Shown here: positions 32,512 through 40,969 of the stretch, in pieces | Position numbering within the stretch: the first letter of the stretch is position 1 | Layout of the letters: every line of letters begins with the position of its first letter | From: Candidatus Schekmanbacteria bacterium | GTDB lineage: Bacteria > CSSED10-310 > JACPHN01 | Length of the DNA: 64,000 bases | Assembly: GCA_016188575.1 (NCBI GenBank) | Contig: JACPHN010000118.1 | Location: 14,347 to 78,346 of the forward strand | Reading direction: 5' to 3' | Notes under the pieces: generated by a model | Told to the model about the DNA's origin: nothing | What the model saw: the letters and a program-made list of their open reading frames with translations, nothing else | The model's database searches: none | Made by a program: the position numbers and the translations under genes

Positions 32512-35052
32512 ATGACGAAGCAGGTAGCCGGAAGCTGCGGAGCGATGATGATTGCGGCAATGATCTTCGGTGCGGTGGCGCCCGCCGGCGCTGACTGGCC
32601 GGAGGCCCTGGCGGCAGCCGAGTACGGGGACATCTACGTGCACAGAGTAGACGAGCCCGGAGAACCAGTTGTCAGCATCCTGCCCGGCTACTTCACGCAC
32701 ACGGGCATCAAGAGCACCGATGTGAGCGGAGCCTGGCTCGACGCCCGCGGATGGGAGCATGATTCGGTTACCGGCTGCCCCTGGGGTCTGTACGGAGGAA
32801 TTTTGAAAACGGCTGATCCCGCGAAGCAGTATGAGCCTGACCCCGACTGGGAGGCGGGAGATCCTGGCCCTACCGGAATGTCCACGGATGAATACGACGG
32901 GATGGAGACAAAGGCAATCTTTCATGTTACCAACAAGGGTCCTTTTGTAAAATTTGATGCCGCCAACTTCGCATACGATTGGTTCTATACAAGATACAGC
33001 TTTGGCTTTGAGCAAGGGGCGACACCTGTACCTTCTTGGCTTGGCGGTACATGCACACAAGTGCCAAGTCCCTCAACATCGGTTTCTAGCTACGATTGGG
33101 GGTGGGCTGACACGAGCGCCGACGAGCATCCTGCTTGTTCAACAATGATATACTGGTCTTATGCCAGCGATCAAAAAGTGGACTCGTGCGGGAAAACATA
33201 CTACGGCGGCGGTATTTCAAGCATTCCTCTCCGTGATTATACGCGCCAGATAGCAAACGGATGCAATGTCCTTATAGATCTTTACGATGATACTTTCGGC
33301 GAGGACCTGTGCGAGCTAAACCACCTGGCAGTTATCGGACACATGTTAGGATGGATTCAAGGAGATGAGGGAGAGGGTGATGGTTACATGGGAGATGACC
33401 AGGTAGTTCTTGACTTTTGCGACGCTCTCAACGCCCCATCTGCTCCAGACTGCACAAACAGCACGTATTGCTACCAGAACGTGTCTGCTACTGATCTTGT
33501 CGAATATCATGTAGACGAGGGCTACACCCAAGGGTATTTCGTGTATTCTACTTCCAACTGGAGCGACTACACAATGGGAATAGAATACGACACGGATCGG
33601 CCCGGAGGCGACAGCACGTGGAGCTACCAGGACGATCCGGATCCGGACACCTGCGCCACCGCGTGCACCTCCGACACGAGCTGTTGGGCGTACACGTTCA
33701 CACCTCCCGGGCACTTCGGGGCGGGCTCGAAGGCGCGCTGCTACCACAAGAGCCGGATTCCCGATGCCGTCGACATGCCGAGCTCGGGGCTCGTGTCCGG
33801 GGTTCGCCAGGCGCCTGTGTTCATGGGGTACCGGCGGACAGGAACGGTTATCCTGTCAACGGTGTACAAGACGTACTATGCCAACGAGTTTTCCTGGCAG
33901 GCTTCGAGCAACGGCCTCGAAAATTGCCGTGACGCATGCTCCGGTGACGCCGCGTGCATCGCGTACGACTTTGACACCAAAGGCGGCACCTGCGAGCTGT
34001 TCAGCCACCTCGACCCGCTGGGCTGGATCCCTGACGACGATTGGGCATACGGCATGCTCAGTAATCGCCTTTCGGTGACGGCACCGACCAACGGTCAGAC
34101 GTTGGAGTACGGTATTCCAGTGACGTTGAGCGTCTCGGCCGAATACACGGCCATTCCCTCGGGATGCGGGGTGTACTGGAAAAGCGATGTCGACGGCAAC
34201 ATGGGCGGAGCACTCAGTCTGTTTGGGTCGACGTCGTGGACCAAGAGCTACACTTTCTTGTCTCCGGGAACGAGATACATAACATCGTATATAAGTTGTG
34301 ACGGCGGAGCATCATCATATATTAATCCAGAATCTGATATTGCGCATCCCCACTATAATCCATCAAATCGTACACTTAACATAACGGCACATAATAGCCA
34401 GCCTAACACACCTGTTATTACCTCTCCCGCGCACAACAGCCAGGTCGCGCAAACATTCGTTGCCACCAATAGTGCGACGGATCCGAACGAGACGCTCTCC
34501 TGCTCCCAGCGGAGCACCAAGCTCTGTCGAAAGCTGCTGCAACTACTCGGCGGCTACACGACGAGCTGTTCGAGCGCCGTTACCGGCTGCTCCCCGACGC
34601 TGACCACCGCAAACCTCGGCTGGCACTGGCTGGAAGTGACGGCTACCGACGACTACGGGTTGAGCACCAAGAACACCGTTGCACTGTTGCCGGCGCCGAC
34701 GGACGTATACATTACGACAGGCTCCGCCCCTGTGGTCAGCATCAGTCAACCGGCAGCGGACGCGACGCTGAACGTGGGCACCAGCTACACGCTCACCGGC
34801 TCCGTTAGCGGCCGGAGCATCATCTCCACCTACAAGTGGTACTACACGCTCGGCCCGGAGGCGAGCTACAGCCAGGTGTACATAGGCGCCGGCAGCTCGC
34901 TGTCGTGGACGCCGACATCGTCCATATTCACCGGCACTGGTAACGGTGGCTTCTACCTGTTCCTGCGATTCTACGCTACGGACAGCTTGGGAAAGACCGG
35001 CGTCCAGGTGCGGCGCGTGTGGATTTCGGATCCGAACAACGTCCCGAGCTGA
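32512..35052 (+). CDS. Secreted PAN/apple-domain and Ig-like protein
   Basis: The 846-residue product has a signal peptide (cleaved near APAGADW) and a Cys-rich N-terminal module of unknown fold (about 30-345). Two apple/PAN-like domains follow: about 360-430 (with DTCATACTSDTSCWAYTF) and about 446-521 (with ENCRDACSGDAACIAYDF). The rest is Ig-like or PKD-like beta-sandwiches. PAN domains bind proteins or carbohydrates. Base composition is a mosaic: about 32.9-33.6 kb and 34.27-34.43 kb are AT-rich by local standards, with high-GC sequence between. ATG 32512 with GGAGGGAGG upstream is the start; the frame is open to 32458. It probably stands apart from the regulator gene downstream. Confidence 0.72.
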   Translation: MTKQVAGSCGAMMIAAMIFGAVAPAGADWPEALAAAEYGDIYVHRVDEPGEPVVSILPGYFTHTGIKSTDVSGAWLDARGWEHDSVTGCPWGLYGGILKTADPAKQYEPDPDWEAGDPGPTGMSTDEYDGMETKAIFHVTNKGPFVKFDAANFAYDWFYTRYSFGFEQGATPVPSWLGGTCTQVPSPSTSVSSYDWGWADTSADEHPACSTMIYWSYASDQKVDSCGKTYYGGGISSIPLRDYTRQIANGCNVLIDLYDDTFGEDLCELNHLAVIGHMLGWIQGDEGEGDGYMGDDQVVLDFCDALNAPSAPDCTNSTYCYQNVSATDLVEYHVDEGYTQGYFVYSTSNWSDYTMGIEYDTDRPGGDSTWSYQDDPDPDTCATACTSDTSCWAYTFTPPGHFGAGSKARCYHKSRIPDAVDMPSSGLVSGVRQAPVFMGYRRTGTVILSTVYKTYYANEFSWQASSNGLENCRDACSGDAACIAYDFDTKGGTCELFSHLDPLGWIPDDDWAYGMLSNRLSVTAPTNGQTLEYGIPVTLSVSAEYTAIPSGCGVYWKSDVDGNMGGALSLFGSTSWTKSYTFLSPGTRYITSYISCDGGASSYINPESDIAHPHYNPSNRTLNITAHNSQPNTPVITSPAHNSQVAQTFVATNSATDPNETLSCSQRSTKLCRKLLQLLGGYTTSCSSAVTGCSPTLTTANLGWHWLEVTATDDYGLSTKNTVALLPAPTDVYITTGSAPVVSISQPAADATLNVGTSYTLTGSVSGRSIISTYKWYYTLGPEASYSQVYIGAGSSLSWTPTSSIFTGTGNGGFYLFLRFYATDSLGKTGVQVRRVWISDPNNVPS

Positions 35053-35200
35053 TTGCAAGTAGGGCGGAAAGAACTTCACAAAGACGCCCCACCTCCCCTC
35101 CCCCCGCTTGCAGGGGGAGGGACGCGCAGGATGCCTTCGCCGCCTGACAAGTACACACTTCCCCCCGCCCGCGGGGGGAGGGACGGAGGGGGTGGTAGCT
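35053..35200. repeat. C/G-rich palindromic repeats upstream of regulator
   Basis: Two hairpins: CCTCCCCC...GGGGGAGG at 35097-35120 and a perfect CCCCCCGC-CC-GCGGGGGG at 35161-35178. The leading CCCACCTCCCCTCCCCCCGC resembles the tail of repeat family B at 4560-4590 and 44740-44770. They lie between the exoprotein stop and the regulator start, and could act as terminator or as REP-like sites. Confidence 0.55.
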
Positions 35201-35292
35201 TCAGGGGCGATGGCTCCCTTGCAGTCCGAGCAGTCTACGCGCTAGATGTGCTGACACTAGTCAAGCGCGCACCCTCGGGCCGGGAGCAGGGC

Positions 35293-36912
35293 GTGAAGGA
35301 GTGGACATCGTCGGACCGTCATCACCTGCGGATGCTCCGCGAGCTGCTGCGCCGCGACCACCTGACAGGAGCCTCCTGGTCCTACGCGCTGCGCGATCTG
35401 GCGGCGATGGTCGGCGAGGCATTGAACGCAAGTGAGGCGATGGTCGCCCTTTACAGCGGCTCTGAACGCGGGTGGTCGGCATGGGCGCGCAATGGGGACC
35501 GAGTGGAGCAGAGAGATATCGCCCGCCACGGCTCTCTCTCAGTTCTCGAGCGCGTGCGCGAAACCTCCGAGCCGGTGCTGCTCACCAGGATGGCGGACGG
35601 GGATCTTGCCAGCGAGAGTATCCTGCGGCATCGCGTTACCAGCGTGCTGGCCGTGCCGATTTGGTTCTGGGACGTTGCTGAGGACAGGCCGACCCGCTAC
35701 GTCGGCGGCTGTCTTTACGTACATCGTTCGGACGACGTTCCGCCGTTCTCGGAAAGCGACATCGACCTGGTTGTCGACCTGACGGAGATTTCCCAGCGGA
35801 CGCTGAATGTTCTTCGCCACCTCAGCGAGGTGAAGAGCGACTTGGAGGAGGCGCGTTACGAGCTCAGGGAATTGCGCCGCGCTGCCGCAGATCGCTTTGC
35901 GCTCGGCAAGTTCGAGACCCAGGAGCCATGGTTCGCGCGGCATGTGATCGCCACGTTGGCGCGGATCAGCCATGCGGACAAGGTGGGGATCATGATCCTG
36001 GGGCCCACGGGTTCGGGAAAGTCATTTCTGGCGCAGGCGTATCACTACGAGTGCCCACGCCGAACGGGGCCTTTTGTGGTCTTCGATTGCTCGCAGGTTA
36101 CTTCTTCGGAGACGCTGGCAGCGGAGCTTTTCGGGTATGCTGAGCGTTCGGGATTCGCGAACGCGCCGGAAAAGGGCCGCCATGGTGCGGCGCAACGGGC
36201 GCATCGCGGCACACTCTTCATTGACGAGGTCGGTCTGCTGCCTCCCGAGCTCCAGGCGCGGCTACTGAGCCTCATTCAGACCGGCTCGTTTGCTCCCTTG
36301 GGCCAGAGCGAGCGCGCACAGGTAGACGTACAGATAATTGCCGCCACCAATGAGCATCTGGAAGCGTTGGTGCGCCAGGGCCGGTTTCGCGAGGATCTCT
36401 ACTGGCGGCTCGGGGAAGTGGTGATTCGTTTGCCGCATCTGAACGAGCGGGCCGCGGATATCCCGCTGCTCGCGGAGAAATTCCTGCGGAGCGCCTGCCA
36501 GCGCTTTCGGCGTGACGATATCGCGGGGCTTTCCGACGCCGCAGTGCGGGTTCTCGTGCGGCAGGACTGGTCGCGCATGGGCAACGTGCGGGGGCTCGAG
36601 CACACCCTCAATCGGGCGGTACTGCTGGCTCCGGCCGGCGCAACCCGCCTCGATGCATCCGATCTGCAGCTCTCCGCGCTCTCCCTGGCGCCGCCGCCGG
36701 AAAGCGCGCAAACCGCGCCGCGCCAGCTCGACGCGGAGCAAGGTGAGCTCTCGTCGCGAGAGCTGAGCTCCCTGCTGGCGGCGATCCGCGAGACCGGGTC
36801 GGGAACAGCGGCGGCGAAGCGTCTCGGGATTTCCCGCGGCGTCCTGGTGTGGCAGCTTCGCAAGGCCGGGCTTACTATAAGAGAGCTCCTCCGCGATAGC
36901 TCGGCATCGTAG
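35293..36912 (+). CDS. GAF-AAA+-Fis regulator with divergent GAFTGA loop
   Basis: The 539-residue protein has an N-terminal GAF-like sensor (about 30-170), a coiled-coil linker, an AAA+ ATPase (Walker A GPTGSGKS at 237-244; Walker B LFIDEV with Asp311, Glu312; R-finger-like RFREDLYWRL) and a Fis-type HTH at the C-terminus (GTAAAKRLGISRGVLVW). This is the bacterial enhancer-binding protein layout. The sigma54-contacting loop is unusual: where GAFTGA is expected, residues 285-291 read RSGFANA. Either it contacts sigma54 atypically or it acts without it. GTG 35293, with GGGAG and GCAGGGC upstream, is preferred over the frame running back to 35053, which crosses the repeats. A 68-base gap leads to the second PknK-like kinase. 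Confidence 0.85.
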   Translation: MKEWTSSDRHHLRMLRELLRRDHLTGASWSYALRDLAAMVGEALNASEAMVALYSGSERGWSAWARNGDRVEQRDIARHGSLSVLERVRETSEPVLLTRMADGDLASESILRHRVTSVLAVPIWFWDVAEDRPTRYVGGCLYVHRSDDVPPFSESDIDLVVDLTEISQRTLNVLRHLSEVKSDLEEARYELRELRRAAADRFALGKFETQEPWFARHVIATLARISHADKVGIMILGPTGSGKSFLAQAYHYECPRRTGPFVVFDCSQVTSSETLAAELFGYAERSGFANAPEKGRHGAAQRAHRGTLFIDEVGLLPPELQARLLSLIQTGSFAPLGQSERAQVDVQIIAATNEHLEALVRQGRFREDLYWRLGEVVIRLPHLNERAADIPLLAEKFLRSACQRFRRDDIAGLSDAAVRVLVRQDWSRMGNVRGLEHTLNRAVLLAPAGATRLDASDLQLSALSLAPPPESAQTAPRQLDAEQGELSSRELSSLLAAIRETGSGTAAAKRLGISRGVLVWQLRKAGLTIRELLRDSSAS

Positions 36913-36980
36913 CGGGTTACCTGCCGGCTACTTCTCCTGTGGGAGCCCGTTCTGGAGCTCTCGAATCGGGCAACGCGATC

Positions 36981-39900
36981 ATGTCTGGCGTCTCAGCCGC
37001 CCCGTACGCTGGTTCCGCCGAGCACATCGGCCCCTATCGGCTTGCAGGAATGCTCGGCCGGGGTGGGTTTGGTATCGTGTACCGGGGCGTTCACGCGCAA
37101 ACCGGGCAGGCGGTGGCGCTGAAGACGCTGCTGCGCGTCGAAGCAGTCGGGCTATGGACGCTGCGGCGCGAGATCCACGCACTGATGGGACTGCGTCACC
37201 CCGCCATTGTGCGCATCCTCGACCAGGGAGTCGACGGCAACACTCCGTGGTATGCCATGGAGTTGCTTGACGGAGAGCCCCTCAATCGCCATTGTGCCTC
37301 GCTCAACCCCCTCGCTTTCTCGGGGAGCAATGCTGGTGAGCCGGATTCTTCGCGTGAACACGGCGGCTCCCAGCTCGCGGCCGAGCCAGTTGCGCCAGCG
37401 GCACCGGCGCGTGGCGCACCACCGCTCCCCCCCGAAATCCTCGACAGCATCGCCGTGCTCGGCATTCGTCTTGCCGAGGCGCTGTCCTATCTCCACGGCG
37501 AGGGCATCGTCCACCGCGACCTGAAGCCCGGGAACATCGTCATTCGACCAGATGGGACGCCGGTGCTGGTCGACTTCGGATTTGCCGCACACTTCGCCAC
37601 CGGCCTTAGCCGTGAGCGGCTCGAGGTCGACGGTCTCGGAAGCGGCTCGATTCTGTACATGGCGCCCGAGCAGATCCGGGCCGAGCTCTCCGATACGCGT
37701 GCGGACCTCTATTCGCTCGGGTGCATTCTGCACGAGCTGATCGTCGGGCAGTGTCCGTTTGTGGGTCGCCGTATCTCCGAGGTCCTGGACCAGCATCTGC
37801 ACCACAAGCCGGAGCCGCTGTCGGTGAGGCGTCAGGGGATACCGCAAGAGCTCGACGAGGTGGTCGCACGCTTGCTGGCCAAGAACCCACGAGATCGTTA
37901 CGGCTATGCGGAAGACGTCGCCTTGGCGCTCGCAGCTTGCCGTGGCGCTGCCGCGCCGCTCATCAGTAGGGGCAAGCTGTTCCTGCATCGCACGACGCTG
38001 GTGGGCCGCGAGCAGGTTCTCATCTCGCTGTCGCAGCGCGTCGCGCAGCTCCGGGGATCGGGTGGAGGTGTAGGGCTGCTCCTTGGCGAATGCGGCGTGG
38101 GCAAGACCCGCATGCTGATGGAGCTTGCGCGTCACGAGCAGCAGCGATTCGACCGTATCCTCACGGCATCGTGTCCGGCTCCTGCAGATGACGCGCCGCC
38201 AGGGAGTGAGCGGCCGGTGCCGCTCGGCGTGTGGCGCGAGATCTTTCGGCGGGTCAGAGAGCAGCTCGACCACGGGGAAGATCGGCTGCCGGTGCGATCG
38301 GAAGAGGAGGAGTGGGTATTGAGCATCCTGGCACCGCGGACCCGGTCCGCGGAGCTTCAGTATGATGCAGCGCATCGCCCGGAGAGCTTGCCGCCGGGCA
38401 GCGCGCGGATGCGGTTGTTTTTCGCGATGTCGGGGCTCCTTGCGCGTGCGGCCGAGGGGTGCTGCCTGCTGGTATTGCTTGATGATCTGCAATGGGCGGA
38501 TGAAGTCAGCATCGACTTCCTGCGGTTTCTCATCCGTTCCACCCCGCCGGTCGCCCGGGACGTGACGGTGTTGGCGGCAGTGCGCACGGAGAGCCTGAAC
38601 CCATCGCTGGAGGAACTGATCGCCAGCCGCCACCATGTCGCGGTCCAGCTTGATCGCCTCGACCAGGAGTCGGTCTGTGCTCTCGTCGCGGACATGCTCT
38701 CCGTGACGGCGCCACCGCCTCCACTGGTGGCGTATTTGCACCGCCATTCGGAGGGGAACCCGTTCTTTGTCGCGGAGTACCTGCGCGCGGCGGTGGAATC
38801 GCGGCTTATCGATCGCGCGGCAGGGGCGTGGAATTTCGCGAGCGCGCTCGCGGTGGTGTTGGGCAGTGACGAAGGGGCTGCGGCCCAACCTGCGTTACTG
38901 CCGGTCTCCGTGCGCGAGATCATCGAGCGTCGCCTGCGTGGACTGGGCTCGCGAGCGCTCGAAGTAGCGCGCGCCGCGGCGGTGCTTGGCCGGGAAGTCT
39001 GGCTCCACGATCTCTCCTACCTCGTGGCTCTCGACGAGGGCCAGCTCCATGAGGCGATTACGGAGCTCCTGCGACGCTCCGTGCTCGAGCAGCTCGACCC
39101 CGAGCGCCTGGGGTTCGCTCATGAGACGATTCGCGAGATCGCGTATGAGGCGGTCGCCGGCGATCGAAAGCGCGAGCTGCACCGCCTCGCGGCGGCACAC
39201 CTGGAAGTCGCTGAAGGGCGTCCGGCCGCAGTTCCCGGCGGCCTGATCGCGCACCATTGGGAGCTCGCGGGTGAGCGGGAACGGGCCAGCGAGGCCTTTG
39301 CCCGGGCGGCGCGCGAGGCGGAGTCGGTGACGGCCATTGCGGACGCGATTGGTGCGTTGACGCACGCCATACGCCTGCGCGAGGACGGGAGCGGAGCGCG
39401 TTGCCTCGAGCTTCTCCAGCATCGCGCGAGGTTGCGCGATCTCTTGGGGGAGGCGGCAGAGGCGGCCAGCGACCTCCGTGCGGCCGTGCGGAATGCCGCC
39501 GCCGCCGGCCTGCCGGATGCCGCGCTGCGGGCGCAACTGGAGCTGGCAAACGTGCTGCTGCGGGCGGACGATCGGGATGGCGCCCGCGCCGTGCTGGAGG
39601 CAGCGTCGCCGCGCGCCCGCGCCTGTGGAGGTGACGAGGCGGTGAGCTGGCTGACCTTGTCGGCGCGTCGCGCCTGGAAGGACGGCGATGTCGCGAGCGC
39701 GGAAGCTCAGCTCGTCGAGGCGCTCGCTTTCGCGCGCGGGCGCGAGTCCAGGCATTTGCTGTGTCGGGTGCAGCACGACCTCGCCCTGGTTCTTCAGGAG
39801 CGCGGGCGATTCGCGGACGCGGTGCGCTGCTACCGCGAGGCGGCCGGCCTGGGGAGGAGCTGCAACGACGCGTATCGGACTGCGATCGTGCTCGGCAACA

Positions 39901-40925
39901 TGGGAACCCTCTTCCTGCGCCGCGGCATGCTGGACCGGGCCGAGAGATGCCATCAGCAGGCGCTGCGCATGCACGTCAAGAGTGGCGACCGGTTCCACTA
40001 TGCGGTGGTGCTCGGCAATATCGGCACCGTGGCGCTGGACCGGGGCGAACCGGACCGCGCGCGCACAAACTATGACGAGGCCCTGAAGCTGTGCCGGCAG
40101 ATGGGGAACGATGCCGGCGTCGTCCAAAACACCATCAATATCGCGTTCGTCGACCATGAAAAAGGCGAGATCGGCAGTGCCTTGCAGCGCCTGACGCCGG
40201 TTGTCGAGCAGGCGCGCACGCGCGGCAGCGCGCAGCTTCTCATCGTTGCGCTCTACAATCGCGGCAGCGTGCTTGCCGACTTGGGGCGCTTCGACCTTGC
40301 CCGCCAACTGCTCGCCGAAGCGGCCGAGCTCTGCCGCAAGGGGGGTGATCGGTTCCATCTCGCCGAGGCACAGACAAGGCTCGGCGAGATCTCGTGGCTG
40401 CAGGGCCGTTTCGCCGAGGCGCGAGCGCTGCTTGGCGAGGCGCACGCCGAATGTCGGGAAATCGGCTATGACACGCTGGAGTTGCTTACGCGAGTCTGGT
40501 TGTTGTTGGCGGAGCCCGCGGGACGGGGTGCCGCGGACACGGGCGTCGCCGTCGACACCGCAGGCTTGATCGCGGCCTGCCGTGAGCATGGCCGCACAGA
40601 CGTCACGGTCGCCGTTGCTCTCGTCCTGGCCGAGCTGGCCGTGGCGCGGCCAGCGGATGCGCCGCTAGCCCACGCAGCGCGCGACCTGGTAGCACAGGCG
40701 GCGCTGCTCGCCGACCAGCGCGGCATGCGGCGCGAGCGCTTCCCGCTACAGGTCGCCGCCGCTCAGCTCGCCCGCCTCGCTGGCGATCACCGGCGCGCAG
40801 ACGAGGCGATATCGAGAGCCACCGACGAACTGGCATGGCTTTTGCAGCAAATCCCTGAGGAATACCTCGCCGACTTCCGCCGGCACCCCCGCGTACTCGC
40901 CTTCGCGGCCGCCACCATGAGGTGA
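36981..40925 (+). CDS. PknK-like Ser/Thr kinase with ATPase and TPR sensor
   Basis: The 1314-residue protein is a paralogue of the one at 20764. The kinase (about 15-320) has GRGGFGIVYRG, Lys in VALKTL, HRDLKPGN from His178, DFG from Asp198 and APEQ, with a roughly 50-residue Ala/Pro-rich insert before the catalytic loop. The ATPase carries Walker A GECGVGKT at 369-376 and LLVLLDDLQWADE. The C-terminal 500 residues contain clear TPRs (AIVLGNMGTLFLRRGML, VVLGNIGTVALDRGEPDRA, VALYNRGSVLADLGRFDLA). It follows the AAA+ regulator by 68 bases and its stop overlaps a GTG of the protease frame, so all three are probably one operon. ATG 36981 is chosen. Confidence 0.9.
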   Translation: MSGVSAAPYAGSAEHIGPYRLAGMLGRGGFGIVYRGVHAQTGQAVALKTLLRVEAVGLWTLRREIHALMGLRHPAIVRILDQGVDGNTPWYAMELLDGEPLNRHCASLNPLAFSGSNAGEPDSSREHGGSQLAAEPVAPAAPARGAPPLPPEILDSIAVLGIRLAEALSYLHGEGIVHRDLKPGNIVIRPDGTPVLVDFGFAAHFATGLSRERLEVDGLGSGSILYMAPEQIRAELSDTRADLYSLGCILHELIVGQCPFVGRRISEVLDQHLHHKPEPLSVRRQGIPQELDEVVARLLAKNPRDRYGYAEDVALALAACRGAAAPLISRGKLFLHRTTLVGREQVLISLSQRVAQLRGSGGGVGLLLGECGVGKTRMLMELARHEQQRFDRILTASCPAPADDAPPGSERPVPLGVWREIFRRVREQLDHGEDRLPVRSEEEEWVLSILAPRTRSAELQYDAAHRPESLPPGSARMRLFFAMSGLLARAAEGCCLLVLLDDLQWADEVSIDFLRFLIRSTPPVARDVTVLAAVRTESLNPSLEELIASRHHVAVQLDRLDQESVCALVADMLSVTAPPPPLVAYLHRHSEGNPFFVAEYLRAAVESRLIDRAAGAWNFASALAVVLGSDEGAAAQPALLPVSVREIIERRLRGLGSRALEVARAAAVLGREVWLHDLSYLVALDEGQLHEAITELLRRSVLEQLDPERLGFAHETIREIAYEAVAGDRKRELHRLAAAHLEVAEGRPAAVPGGLIAHHWELAGERERASEAFARAAREAESVTAIADAIGALTHAIRLREDGSGARCLELLQHRARLRDLLGEAAEAASDLRAAVRNAAAAGLPDAALRAQLELANVLLRADDRDGARAVLEAASPRARACGGDEAVSWLTLSARRAWKDGDVASAEAQLVEALAFARGRESRHLLCRVQHDLALVLQERGRFADAVRCYREAAGLGRSCNDAYRTAIVLGNMGTLFLRRGMLDRAERCHQQALRMHVKSGDRFHYAVVLGNIGTVALDRGEPDRARTNYDEALKLCRQMGNDAGVVQNTINIAFVDHEKGEIGSALQRLTPVVEQARTRGSAQLLIVALYNRGSVLADLGRFDLARQLLAEAAELCRKGGDRFHLAEAQTRLGEISWLQGRFAEARALLGEAHAECREIGYDTLELLTRVWLLLAEPAGRGAADTGVAVDTAGLIAACREHGRTDVTVAVALVLAELAVARPADAPLAHAARDLVAQAALLADQRGMRRERFPLQVAAAQLARLAGDHRRADEAISRATDELAWLLQQIPEEYLADFRRHPRVLAFAAATMR

Positions 40926-40969
40926 GATTTCCGCCCCATCCCGCGCCTTTCAACAGACAGAGGACTCCG

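Noticed and set aside
37152-38888. A 578-codon minus-strand frame.
   Set aside because: Antisense shadow of the second PknK-like kinase.
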